A DNA stretch of 64,000 nt. Source: Acetobacter thailandicus. GTDB lineage: Bacteria; Pseudomonadota; Alphaproteobacteria; Acetobacterales; Acetobacteraceae. The translations under genes and the position numbers were made by a program. The notes under the pieces were generated by a model. That model ran no database searches, was not told where the DNA came from, and was given only the letters and a program-made list of their open reading frames with translations. This document shows, piece by piece, positions 1-8,402 of this stretch. Numbering within the stretch: the stretch's first letter is position 1; every line of letters begins with the position of its first letter. The DNA lies in contig NZ_WOSV01000001.1 of NCBI RefSeq assembly GCF_011516655.1, positions 186,001-250,000 of the forward strand, given 5' to 3'.

Positions 1-1
1 C

Positions 2-382
2 ATGACACGCATAGATAGCGTTGATCCGATTGTTTCGGCAGGTCTTGCAGATCAGATTGACGTAGACGGATCCGAAATTCTTGAGGGAATTTCCTTTCAT
101 TCCACACCTGGACATACGCCACATCACGCATCTCTTGTGCTGAAATCTGGTATGGAGCGTGCAATCTTTACGGGAGATGTCATGCATCACCCTATGCAAG
201 TGCGTGTTCCGGAGTGGAGTGCCGTTTTTGATGCAGATCCCCAGACAGCCATCGTATCGCGCAAATGGGCTTTGAATTACGCTATTGAACACGATGCGAC
301 AGTATTCACATCACATTTCCCGATGACATCTGTTGGCAGAGTTATGACAAGTGACCAAAACATGAGCTGGTCCTTCCTTTAG
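2..382 (+). CDS. MBL-fold metallo-hydrolase, C-terminal part (cut by window edge)
   Basis: The visible 126 residues are the C-terminal half of a metallo-beta-lactamase-fold hydrolase. A TPGHTPHH motif (about residues 35-42), a FTGDVMHH motif (about 56-63) and a late SHFPM motif match the third His, bridging Asp and last His of the two-metal site in this superfamily. The first metal motif, HxHxDH, is absent, so the gene should begin to the left of the window; the ATG at base 2 is probably internal. Substrate cannot be told from this fragment. Lactonase-like and organophosphate-hydrolase-like enzymes share this layout, so only the superfamily call is safe. Confidence 0.75.
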   Translation: MTRIDSVDPIVSAGLADQIDVDGSEILEGISFHSTPGHTPHHASLVLKSGMERAIFTGDVMHHPMQVRVPEWSAVFDADPQTAIVSRKWALNYAIEHDATVFTSHFPMTSVGRVMTSDQNMSWSFL

Positions 383-676
383 AGCCACCATTACGCTGGC
401 ATGTTACGTCATCCAATAAGTCTTTACGAAGAGGGCATAACTGAAGATGCCGCTTGACCACTACTGCTGACGTCAGCACAATCATCCGTGCCTAAAAAGA
501 CAGCGATGCAGGTATGGTGACAACCTGCGGTCTCTTTGGAGACAGTCACGCCTGAGCAGGTAAACCTGCTCCTGACCATGGCCGGGCACGACGAGGATTG
601 GCCTCGTCTGTGGTCGGTCGTCGTTGTCCATGTTGCGACCGGCTCGTGTCCGTCTCACCAACGGAAAGGCACAGCT

Positions 677-1096
677 ATGAAGCTAAACCACATCAACCTC
701 TACAGCCACGATACTGAAGCTGATCGCGCAATGTTCGAACAATATTTCGGCCTGCGAACTCTCGTTGTGCGTGGAACCAAAATGGCCATCATGCAGGATG
801 ATGACGGGCTGGTACTAATCGTCAATCATTTCGCCAAAAAACTCGAAGACTTCAGTTACCCCAGGCAACCCGACATCATGCACATTGGTTTCATACAAAA
901 GTCTCACGAAGACGTCGATGCTCTGTATAAGCGTCTCAGTGCGGATGGCTGGGAGGTGCATGCTCCATGCGACACACATGGTGCATGGTCCTTCTACTTT
1001 CGAGCAAAGGGCGGCTACTTCATCGAAGTAACGACATTGACGCCGTTTCGACCCAGAGAAGCGTATCAGGGAAATCCACAATCATACCCGGCATGA
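677..1096 (+). CDS. VOC-family (glyoxalase/bleomycin-resistance-like) protein
   Basis: A 139-residue protein of one vicinal-oxygen-chelate module pair. It opens MKLNHINLYSHD, has a middle stretch with MHIGFIQKSHEDVDALYKRL and closes with a FYFRAKGGYFIEV strand, where the Glu is the usual last metal ligand. I place the start at the ATG at 677 because a GGAAAGG ribosome site lies just upstream and the family fold begins there; an in-frame start at 536 would add 47 unrelated residues. The family includes lyases, dioxygenases and antibiotic-binding proteins, and the substrate cannot be inferred. The gene stands alone in a low-density accessory stretch. Confidence 0.75.
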   Translation: MKLNHINLYSHDTEADRAMFEQYFGLRTLVVRGTKMAIMQDDDGLVLIVNHFAKKLEDFSYPRQPDIMHIGFIQKSHEDVDALYKRLSADGWEVHAPCDTHGAWSFYFRAKGGYFIEVTTLTPFRPREAYQGNPQSYPA

Positions 1097-1221
1097 GGAG
1101 TGCAGTATCAGTGCTAAGGGGTTGTGAAGAGCACTCATATGTTCAAGATGATTTCAATCAATTCCTTCATCTCGAACTTAGGTATTAGATAAAAATATCA
1201 GGGCGCCTGAGGAAAACAGGC

Positions 1222-1292
1222 TGACCTTCATTGGCAAGCTCGTTGAGTCATAATCTCTCGCTGACTTCAGAAGATTAATGCGTCCTGCCCCT
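1222..1292 (-). mobile_element. Decayed end of the IS5-family element found at 53.2-54.1 kb
   Basis: This stretch resembles the transposase-start end of the intact element at 53206-54059. Both contain AATCTCTCGCT, then a TTCA-rich spacer, ATTAA and GTCCTG, with the start-codon region to the left in the same orientation. Similarity is interrupted by many substitutions and no coding potential remains. I read it as an old remnant; an alignment would settle its exact limits. Confidence 0.5.
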
Positions 1293-1309
1293 GGTATTAC
1301 AGTCGCATT

Positions 1310-2101
1310 TTACACCTGACCGCCATGCTCAAAATAACGAGCCGGTGTTTTACCGAGCGCTTTTTTAAACATCTGAATAAATGCCGTAACCGATTCATAA
1401 CCTAATGCTTCAGAAACCTTCTGAACGGCAACTCCTTTAGCAAGCTCTCGTAACGCTATAATCAGCTGAAGCTGCTGACGCCAGCGGCCGAAGGTCAGTC
1501 CGGTCTCCTGTACAATCAGTCGCGCGAGAGAGCGTTCGCTCAAAGCAACACGCTCGGCCCAGATTGCCATTGTTGCTCTGTCAGCAGGGTTACTGGTGAG
1601 CGCTTTTGCTATTTCCCTTACTTTCGGATGATCAGAAACGGGCAGGTTCAGCCGCTCCTCTGGCATAAGGGTCAGTTCATCAAGCAGCACTCTGACAAGT
1701 CGAGCTGTGTGACTATTAGCGCTGTAGTCAGAGGAAAGACCTGCAAGATGAAGAATCATCTCACGTACAATAGCTGATATTCCCAAAGTGCAGCAATAAT
1801 CAGGTAAAGCAGCAGCACCGGGTTCAACAAATAAAAAAGCAAGGTGAGCATTATCTGTTGCACGATTGCTGTGTACCACCCCGCCAGGCACCCATACACC
1901 ACAATTGGGAGGTACGATCCAAATACCATTGGCAGCTGTAAAAGTTACCGCACCATGTAACGCAAGAATAAGCTGCCCCTTACGGTGCGTATGTGCCGGA
2001 GCATCAAGTTCATAACGCGTAAACTCCAGACTGAGCGCGATGGCTGGCTGGTAAGATGTATCGGGATCAAAATCTTCAGGAGCAATCTGAGAGGGCAACA
2101 T
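1310..2101 (-). CDS. AraC-family transcriptional regulator with cupin sensor domain
   Basis: A 263-residue regulator. Residues about 20-110 form a cupin-like sensor (PAHTHRKGQLILALHGAVTF, then WVPGGVVHSN). The C-terminal 100 residues carry two helix-turn-helix motifs, the second reading VSEALGYESVTAFIQMFKKALGKTPARYF, the classical AraC signature. It is divergent from the MFS gene at 2225 across a 123-bp AT-rich gap, so it most likely controls that transporter and itself. AraC members with this cupin/HTH order often regulate adjacent exporters. The effector is unknown. Confidence 0.9.
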   Translation of the reverse strand: MLPSQIAPEDFDPDTSYQPAIALSLEFTRYELDAPAHTHRKGQLILALHGAVTFTAANGIWIVPPNCGVWVPGGVVHSNRATDNAHLAFLFVEPGAAALPDYCCTLGISAIVREMILHLAGLSSDYSANSHTARLVRVLLDELTLMPEERLNLPVSDHPKVREIAKALTSNPADRATMAIWAERVALSERSLARLIVQETGLTFGRWRQQLQLIIALRELAKGVAVQKVSEALGYESVTAFIQMFKKALGKTPARYFEHGGQV

Positions 2102-2224
2102 CGTTATTCTGTTATTTTTGGCAGGATAAAATGATTATCAGTCATTATATCGCAATTCATATAAGCGAAAAATAGCTATAACAGTGAAAGAGCCCTACGG
2201 CACCTACACTGGAACAGATTTTTT

Positions 2225-3412
2225 ATGAAGAAAAATTTCTCATCATTCATGGTATCGCGACCAGTGCTTCTTATCACCGGTATTTTGCTTATTGCCACCA
2301 GTCTGCGCGCGCCCGTTACAGGAATTGCGCCTTTACTCACGATGATCCATAAAACTTTCGCACTGACCACCTTCGCAACTGGCACACTAACAACCCTGCC
2401 ACTGCTGGCTTTTGCTTTTGCATCACCCTTTTGCGTGTTGCTGGCAAGGCATTATGGTCTTGAACGCAGCCTGATGCTGGGCCTGGTGCTTATTACATCT
2501 GGTATTTTTATAAGATCATCCGGAACAGTCTCGATGCTATTTGCCGGTTCAGCTGTTATCGGGCTGGGTATTGCTATTGCTAATGTTCTTCTGCCTGCAT
2601 TGCTGAAACGAGATTTTCCCAAAAATATTACAACGTTAACCGCTGTCTATGCTTTTGTTTCTGGCGTAGCGGCAGCTGTATTTTCAGGTTGCGTTGTACC
2701 TCTTGCCACTCTGCCCTCTTCAAACTGGATGCGTGCCTTAGAGCTTTTTGCCATTCTGCCTTTACTGACAATTGCTGTCTGGCTACCGCAACTACGTAAC
2801 CATACTCAGCCAGTTGCCGAAACTGCTTCTCCACAGACGTTTCACACGAAAATATGGCAATCTTCTCTGGCATGGTATGTCACGCTATTTCTGGGTCTTA
2901 ACTCACTGATTTATTATACAGTCATTACCTGGCTGCCCAATATTCTGACCGCAGCAGGCTATTCACTTCAGGAAGCGGGATCTCTTCATGGACTAACGCA
3001 GCTAGCCACGGCCATTCCGGGTCTGGTGCTTGTACCCACACTACACCGCTTTAAAAACCATAAAGTCATGGCAGCCGGGACGACCATCATTACAGGCATT
3101 GCTTTACTGGGACTACTTTGCTGGCCGCATCACGCGACTATCTGGACAACGCTTTTTGGTTTTGGCACCGGAGCAAGCTTTATTATGGCTTTATCTTTTA
3201 TTAGTCTCAGAGCTGGTACTGTACGCCAGGCAAGCGCTTTATCCGGGATGGCACAAACCATTGGCTACACCATTGCCGCAGCGGCGCCACCACTTGTTGG
3301 TGCACTGCATGATACATCCGGCAGCTGGTCTGCCCCTATCGCCCTGTGTATTACAACCTGCGGCATTATGGCAGTATGTGGATATGCAGCGGGTAGTTCG
3401 CGCCAGCTATAA
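2225..3412 (+). CDS. MFS transporter, CynX/NimT-like
   Basis: A 395-residue inner-membrane protein with about twelve hydrophobic segments. The N-terminal segment LLITGILLIATSLRAPVTGIAPLL, with its SLRAPVT motif, is characteristic of the CynX/NimT (cyanate/2-nitroimidazole-type) branch of the major facilitator superfamily. It is divergent from the AraC-type regulator at 1310-2101, a common exporter/regulator pairing. The start is the ATG at 2225; a GGAACAG stretch lies about 10 bases upstream. The transported compound cannot be deduced. Confidence 0.85.
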   Translation: MKKNFSSFMVSRPVLLITGILLIATSLRAPVTGIAPLLTMIHKTFALTTFATGTLTTLPLLAFAFASPFCVLLARHYGLERSLMLGLVLITSGIFIRSSGTVSMLFAGSAVIGLGIAIANVLLPALLKRDFPKNITTLTAVYAFVSGVAAAVFSGCVVPLATLPSSNWMRALELFAILPLLTIAVWLPQLRNHTQPVAETASPQTFHTKIWQSSLAWYVTLFLGLNSLIYYTVITWLPNILTAAGYSLQEAGSLHGLTQLATAIPGLVLVPTLHRFKNHKVMAAGTTIITGIALLGLLCWPHHATIWTTLFGFGTGASFIMALSFISLRAGTVRQASALSGMAQTIGYTIAAAAPPLVGALHDTSGSWSAPIALCITTCGIMAVCGYAAGSSRQL

Positions 3413-3812
3413 CCATATTATTTACCCTCATATCTGACCAGAGACGACAAAACATGGCAGGCAGAATTCGGCCCGCTGTCTGAAGCCATTCAGCGGGCAA
3501 CACAGTGTGCAGAAAGCTCGTGAAAAAAGACTAGGAGCGCTGCACTTCAACACCCGCTGCAATGCACACCATAGCCTTCACAGGTTTCATGCTGAAAAAC
3601 GTAATACGACTGCTCATACAAAGTAAATAACACCCTCCAGGAGGAGAGTGCCGCGATGACAACATGGCCTTATTGTACGACAGGACTGTAGCCAGCACAC
3701 GACTGGTGCTTGGTTGTTCATGTTTCCTGCATATGCGATCCTCCCTCGAATTTTATCTTGGAGCATCTTCCGGCTCAGCCCGGAGGACTCCTGATTCCAG
3801 AAGGACAGTCTC
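3413..3812. other. 400-bp stretch with no convincing gene
   Basis: After the MFS stop codon the same frame reads on for about 35 codons ending ...EAIQRATQCAESS, which could be the tail of a lost gene, but nothing recognisable is present. A strong ribosome-site-like run (AGGAGGAGAG near 3640) precedes only a very short open frame. I see no RNA gene or repeat here. Confidence 0.5.
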
Positions 3813-4361
3813 GTGGATCTCAGCCAGAAAATTGCAGATTACGGCGCTGATGCCGTACGTTTTTACGCCAGAATGGCAAAACTTGATTACGATAATGAAG
3901 TCCGGGAAGAATTTGTAAGCTCATGGATAGCGAGGAAGCTGTTCGAGAACGATGGACTAACTGTTCACGTCGAGCGGGAATACACCAGGATAATACGAGA
4001 TCTTAAGAACGAAGTGACCTCGACAGATATTTCCAGTATGGGAGGCTGGCGCGCAGATATTGCCATTTACGGCCCTGACGGTTCCCCCCTGTCGATCATC
4101 GAAGTCAAGATCTGCGATGAAGGCGACCGTGGTGGCACGGCAGTATTGAGAGACCGTGAAAAAATCAACGTGCTCAGTAAGCGGGTAAAGATTGATACCT
4201 ATCTTGCTATCCTGCTCACGGACATTAATGACACAAACAAATGCGCTGATCGTCGTCAGTGTCTGGAGAAGAAGCTGCCCGGAAGCTTCACGGGCGACAG
4301 TGGAGCAATTCGTGCACTGAACGGGGAGTGGGAATGGCAATTTTTGGCCGGAAAGTGGTGA
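3813..4361 (+). CDS. Hypothetical protein with PD-(D/E)xK nuclease-like core
   Basis: A 182-residue protein beginning at GTG with AAGGA six to seven bases upstream. Residues 79-99 show the order W-R-A-D82-I-A-I ... I-I-E97-V-K99, the D...ExK spacing of the PD-(D/E)xK nuclease superfamily, and E54 or E56 could be the helix-borne acidic residue. The family covers restriction enzymes, repair nucleases and inactive relatives. No methyltransferase or partner gene is adjacent. It sits between IS scraps and a tRNA-Val fragment, consistent with acquired DNA. Function is unproven; the nuclease call rests only on motif spacing. Confidence 0.55.
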   Translation: MDLSQKIADYGADAVRFYARMAKLDYDNEVREEFVSSWIARKLFENDGLTVHVEREYTRIIRDLKNEVTSTDISSMGGWRADIAIYGPDGSPLSIIEVKICDEGDRGGTAVLRDREKINVLSKRVKIDTYLAILLTDINDTNKCADRRQCLEKKLPGSFTGDSGAIRALNGEWEWQFLAGKW

Positions 4362-4484
4362 AATCTTTCACCTTCCCTTCCTTCTCTGTTTTCAGGGCAG
4401 GGGGTATGATCCTGAGATCGTAGAACGCAGCCCTTTTATCTTCGGGTGCCTTACATGGTTAAACCACGAGAGGCTCTTTGTTGC

Positions 4485-4625
4485 AGAGAGAGTGGTTATG
4501 ATTCACAGGCCTACCGATGAAGGATGAGCCTGTGAGTGACGTATTTTTGCTTTCTGAACACCAGATGGAGCAGATTTAGCCGTTTTTCCCTCTGGTGTAA
4601 TGCTTGAGTGAAGCTGTGTATAACT
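4485..4625 (+). mobile_element. IS5-family remnant: transposase N-terminus only
   Basis: From the ATG at 4517 the frame reads MKDEPVSDVFLLSEHQMEQI, then a TAG at 4577-4579, then PFFPLV. The intact transposase at 53.6-54.0 kb begins MEDEPVSDVFLLSESQMKRI followed by EPFFPLA. The upstream GATTCACAGGC..ACCGATG is also shared. Homology stops right after the PFFPL codons and is followed by TAATGCTTGAGTGAAGC. A second remnant near 55.6 kb has the same breakpoint and a very similar following sequence, so both may descend from one internally deleted copy. Confidence 0.75.
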
Positions 4626-4710
4626 TCGGTATCTGTGCCAGATCCGTGCCGCTTTATGCGGATGATAATTTTATATAATATAATAAAATCAAATATTTAT
4701 ATAAAATAAT

Positions 4711-4762
4711 AACTACCTTGACATGGTAGGGGTCGTAGGTTCAATCCCTGCTGCGCCCACCA
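4711..4762 (+). tRNA. 3' half of tRNA-Val(GAC); probable island attachment scar
   Basis: The sequence holds an anticodon stem ACTACC, loop TTGACAT (anticodon GAC at 4720-4722), the pairing strand GGTAGG, a T-arm GTAGG-TTCAATC-CCTGC (one T-G pair) and an acceptor strand ending GCGCCCACCA. The 5' half (acceptor, D-arm) is missing and replaced by AT-rich DNA, so this cannot make a tRNA. Integrases of islands and phages commonly recombine in tRNA 3' halves and leave such a copy at the distal end. By that logic the island would lie to the left of 4711 and a complete tRNA-Val(GAC) beyond the window; this is inference. Confidence 0.8.
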
Positions 4763-5631
4763 TTCCTGTCGCAGAAAACTGGGTATTTTTAAGACATTCC
4801 CCAAAAATTTATTACCAATACTAACCTAAATTCATTCATGGCTATTTGGTATCATATGAAATGACTGACTGATGACGCCATGTTTGGTTCTGCCTTTGCA
4901 AAAACAAGAACCGGATCATGCAGAGATTCCGCCTTCCCGGCGACTTTCAGTTTTGTATCTCAGTGTTGTCTGCCGTGTTGTCTGCCGTTCGTAATTTCTT
5001 TATTCCATCCGCGAAAATATCATCCTCTCTCAGCAAACATATCCATCGTCTTGAGGCATTCGTCCAACACAACAGCACGAGCCCTCTTTCAGCCCGATAC
5101 TTCCCCGCTCCGCGGCTTCCTCAACTCTTAAGACTTAATAAGAAAGAACCCTTCCGCTTTAAAATTATGCGTCTTTACACAGAGATTAAGGCCGGGCATT
5201 TATAGAACCTTGAGTAGTAAATCATAGTAACTACTATAAGGGTAAATCCAAAACCTGAATGGCTAGTGCCATGTTATTGTCGAGGCTATCACGTATTCAG
5301 TTTCTTAGTATCAAACCGACTTTACAGCCTGCAAACAAAAACCAGGAATAGAGCCTTTTTTATCGGGACTTGAAAATTAATATTTTCTCACATTAGATTA
5401 CGAAGTAATTATAAAGAATATCAGAAGGCGGGCTATTAAATCTCATCTGGTTATTCTTCTATGACCCGCGAAACGTATATTATGGGCGCATATACATCAT
5501 TACCACTTTGATCATTATGAAGCTGCACACAGGAGTGTGTTTTTATATTTTTAAACTTAATGAAGCAAAAACTCAGCACATACCACACTCAATAAACAGG
5601 GGCGGCGCGTGACCACCCCTGACAAATATGC

Positions 5632-6363
5632 TCAGGCTTCTAAACCACCATCCACTGGCAGGGCTGCACCCGTAATATAACCGGCTTTAGGGCTGGCCAG
5701 GTAAGACACCATGTCAGCAATGTCCTGCACCGTGCCATAGCTGCCGGTTGCTGTAAAACTGCTAATCAGCCTGGCAGACTCACCTGTAGCTGGGTTCAGA
5801 TCTGTGTCAATCGGGCCCGGCTCAACCACATTAGCTGTAATACCGCGTGGCCCGAGGTCACGGGCAACACCCTGTGCAAAACCACGCAGCGCAGCTTTTG
5901 TCGCCGCATAAAGTGAAACACCAGGGAAAGGCGCACGCGCACCAAAAGCAGAGCCAATGTAAATAAGGCGACTGCCTTTTGTCATGTGCTTCACAGCTTC
6001 TGATGTTTCAACCATCACACTGCGCACATTCAGGTTAAGCACCTGCTCAATCTGCTCAACGCTCATTTCATCAATCGGGCCATAAGGATAAATACCGGCA
6101 TTACACACCAGCACATCAAGACGACCAAAGATTTTCACTGTCTCAGCAATAACGTGCTTATTGCCGGCTACTGAGCCACCATCAGCCTGGACAGGAACAA
6201 TTTTACGGCCCGTAGATTTCAGCTGTTCAACTGTCTCCAGCGCAGCTTTTTCATTGCGGGCATATGAAAAAGCGACATCATACCCATCTCTGGCCAGCTG
6301 CCCGACAATGGCTGCGCCAATACCACGACTACCACCAGTCACCAGGGCTACGCGTGTTGTCAT
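5632..6363 (-). CDS. SDR-family NAD(P)-dependent oxidoreductase
   Basis: A 243-residue classical short-chain dehydrogenase/reductase. The cofactor loop TGGSRGIG (about residues 9-16), the NAG motif (VCNAGIY), the catalytic Ser in YIGSAFG and the YAATK active site are all present, and it ends with the usual GYITGAALPVDGG loop. I take the ATG at 6363, preceded by AAGGAG with a 7-base spacer, over the in-frame GTG at 6369, which would overlap that site. It lies about 20 bases downstream of argC on the same strand and is probably co-transcribed with it. The substrate is unknown; the fold resembles 3-oxoacyl reductases. Confidence 0.88.
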   Translation of the reverse strand: MTTRVALVTGGSRGIGAAIVGQLARDGYDVAFSYARNEKAALETVEQLKSTGRKIVPVQADGGSVAGNKHVIAETVKIFGRLDVLVCNAGIYPYGPIDEMSVEQIEQVLNLNVRSVMVETSEAVKHMTKGSRLIYIGSAFGARAPFPGVSLYAATKAALRGFAQGVARDLGPRGITANVVEPGPIDTDLNPATGESARLISSFTATGSYGTVQDIADMVSYLASPKAGYITGAALPVDGGLEA

Positions 6364-6384
6364 CTTCACTCTCCTTCGAAACGA

Positions 6385-7296
6385 TTACAGGCCAAGCATC
6401 AAAGCAATATTCTGCAAAGCAGCACCCGATGCACCTTTACCAAGATTATCCAGACGTGCCGTCAGCACAGCCTGCCGGCTATGCGTGCTGCCATGCACAC
6501 GCAGCTCCATGCCGTCATTGCCCGCCAGTGCGGAAGCCGACAAAGAGCCCTCAGCCGGCAAAACCTTAATTTTATCCTGTCCGGCATAATGAGCCATCAG
6601 AGCTGAGTGCAGATCTTCAGTTGTCACATGGCCTTTAAGGTCATCAAGATGCAGCGGCACTGACACAATCATGCCACGTGGAAAATGCCCAACTGACGGT
6701 ACAAACACAGGGCGGCGCTTCAGCCCTGCATGAAGGTGAATTTCTGGCACATGCTTATGCTCAAGCCCCAGACCATACAGTTCAAAAGCCGGGCCGCCCT
6801 CCTGCTCATGCGCCTCAATCATGGCCCGGCCACCGCCTGAATACCCGCTGACAGCATTAATACTGACAGGATAATGAGCATCCAGCACACCAGCATCAAT
6901 CAGCGGGCGCAGCAGAGCAATCGCTCCGGTTGGGTAACAGCCGGGATTTGAGACACGCTGTGCCGAGGCAATTTTCTGTGTCTGACCTGGCGTCAGTTCA
7001 GGCAGACCATAAACCCAGTCAGACGCTGTACGAAAAGCAGAACTGGCATCAAGCAGACGTGGTGCACCTGCACCCTCCTCTGCCATCATCTCCGCAGCTT
7101 CGCGTGAGGCTGCATCAGGCAGACACAACACAACCAGCTCTGCCGCCAGCATCGCCTCCTTGCGGGCTGCCGGATCTTTACGATGTGCCGGGTCTATCGT
7201 GTGCAGCTGCACAGGCAGGTCCACAAGGCGCTGTCTGATCTCAAGGCCTGTTGTGCCAGCTTCACCATCAATAAAAATAACCGGATTCTGCGTCAT
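6385..7296 (-). CDS. argC: N-acetyl-gamma-glutamyl-phosphate reductase (short form)
   Basis: Catalyses NADPH reduction of N-acetylglutamyl phosphate to the semialdehyde in arginine synthesis (cytosol). At 303 residues it is the shorter type-2 ArgC. Visible marks are the N-terminal nucleotide-binding start FIDGEAGTTGLEI, the catalytic Cys120 in VSNPGCYPTGA and the downstream HKHVPEI His-containing motif. It is followed closely by the SDR gene on the same strand. No other arginine gene is adjacent. Confidence 0.95.
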   Translation of the reverse strand: MTQNPVIFIDGEAGTTGLEIRQRLVDLPVQLHTIDPAHRKDPAARKEAMLAAELVVLCLPDAASREAAEMMAEEGAGAPRLLDASSAFRTASDWVYGLPELTPGQTQKIASAQRVSNPGCYPTGAIALLRPLIDAGVLDAHYPVSINAVSGYSGGGRAMIEAHEQEGGPAFELYGLGLEHKHVPEIHLHAGLKRRPVFVPSVGHFPRGMIVSVPLHLDDLKGHVTTEDLHSALMAHYAGQDKIKVLPAEGSLSASALAGNDGMELRVHGSTHSRQAVLTARLDNLGKGASGAALQNIALMLGL

Positions 7297-7521
7297 GCCG
7301 TATGTCTCTGTGAGGTGTGTCGAAAAAAAACCCTCATACTCTGCTCAGCATCAGGATCGTTGTCTTGTCGGCAGACTATTCGTCATGCATCTTCCTGGCA
7401 TTATAGGGTGTGACGCTCCGCAGATGAAGAGGGCAACGGAAATAAGAGCCATCTGCACAATGCAAAGGGCTACAGCCCTCGGGAGCTTGCACAAAGTATC
7501 ATGAGAGGAAAGGCACTCTTT

Positions 7522-8394
7522 ATGGCGTCAGAACACTTACCTGCCTCTGCCAGCGAAGCGGAGCAGACTGCTGCACAGGAAATAACACGTCTGGCAGCGT
7601 TAATGGCACGACTGCGTGACCCGCAGGGCGGCTGCCCATGGGACCTGGAACAAACCCCCCTGACCATTGCCCCCTATGCTATTGAAGAAGCCTATGAGGT
7701 ACTCGATGCCGTTGAACGGCAGGACTGGCCTGCCTTTGCTGATGAACTGGGAGACCTTTTGCTTCAGGTGGTCTATCAGTCCCGCCTGGCAGAAGAAGCT
7801 GGTCTGTTCTCGCTGGCCACAGTAGCCCGCTCTGTCACTGAGAAAATGATCAGACGCCACCCTCATGTCTCCTTCAGTCGTGATGTACTGGGAAAGGAAG
7901 CTTTTGAGGAAACCGATACAAAACACAGAGCTGACACTGACCTGCCTGCTCAATGGGAGAGTCTCAAAGAGCTGGAACGACAGAAGCAGGGCGTGTCATC
8001 CGGTGCGCTGGCAGGTGTGCCGCCGGCTCTGCCTGCTTTACTGCGCGCCTCAAAAATTGCAGGGCGGGCCGCACGCGTCGGGTTTGACTGGCCGGATGTC
8101 GGAGGTGTTGTCGCCAAGGTTCATGAAGAAATGGATGAATTTTCGGTTGAAATGGCAGCCGGTGACAAAGATCGTATGCAGGATGAGCTGGGAGATGTGC
8201 TGTTCTCTCTGGCCAGCCTGGCCCGCCGCCTGAAGCTCGACCCTGAAGCCTGCCTGCGCCAGGCCTGCGATAAGTTCACCCGTCGTTTTGAAGCCGTTGA
8301 AGCCAGGCTCTCAGCCCGGGGGCTGTCTATGCAGGACAGGCCGGTTGAGGAACTGGATGAGCACTGGCAGGCTGTAAAAAAAGAACAGGGCTGA
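7522..8394 (+). CDS. mazG: Nucleoside triphosphate pyrophosphohydrolase MazG
   Basis: Hydrolyses (d)NTPs to NMP and pyrophosphate, a house-cleaning enzyme. The 290-residue product has two MazG modules: the first with CPWDLEQT, EEAYEV and DELGDLLLQVVY, the second with KVHEEMDEF and DELGDVLFSLASL. These acidic residues bind magnesium. The start is placed at the ATG at 7522 because GGAAAGG lies 8 bases upstream; the ATG at 7501 would place that site inside the gene. It is divergent from argC across about 225 bp. Confidence 0.93.
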   Translation: MASEHLPASASEAEQTAAQEITRLAALMARLRDPQGGCPWDLEQTPLTIAPYAIEEAYEVLDAVERQDWPAFADELGDLLLQVVYQSRLAEEAGLFSLATVARSVTEKMIRRHPHVSFSRDVLGKEAFEETDTKHRADTDLPAQWESLKELERQKQGVSSGALAGVPPALPALLRASKIAGRAARVGFDWPDVGGVVAKVHEEMDEFSVEMAAGDKDRMQDELGDVLFSLASLARRLKLDPEACLRQACDKFTRRFEAVEARLSARGLSMQDRPVEELDEHWQAVKKEQG

Positions 8395-8402
8395 CACACA
8401 AA

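Larger units (their letters stand above)
4362..5631. other. 1.27-kb gene-poor junction region
   Basis: This stretch contains an IS remnant (about 4485-4625), an AT-rich tract (4660-4710) and the tRNA-Val 3' fragment (4711-4762), listed separately. Between 4763 and 5631 I find only short open frames with no family resemblance, poor ribosome sites and uneven codon use. No terminator or RNA gene is recognisable. Confidence 0.55.

Noticed and set aside
536-676. Upstream in-frame extension of the VOC protein
   Set aside because: The added residues are unlike the family, and the ATG at 677 has its own ribosome site.
4918-5205. 95-codon open frame after the tRNA-Val fragment
   Set aside because: No family resemblance, no good ribosome site and irregular codon use; overlapping frames are equally long.
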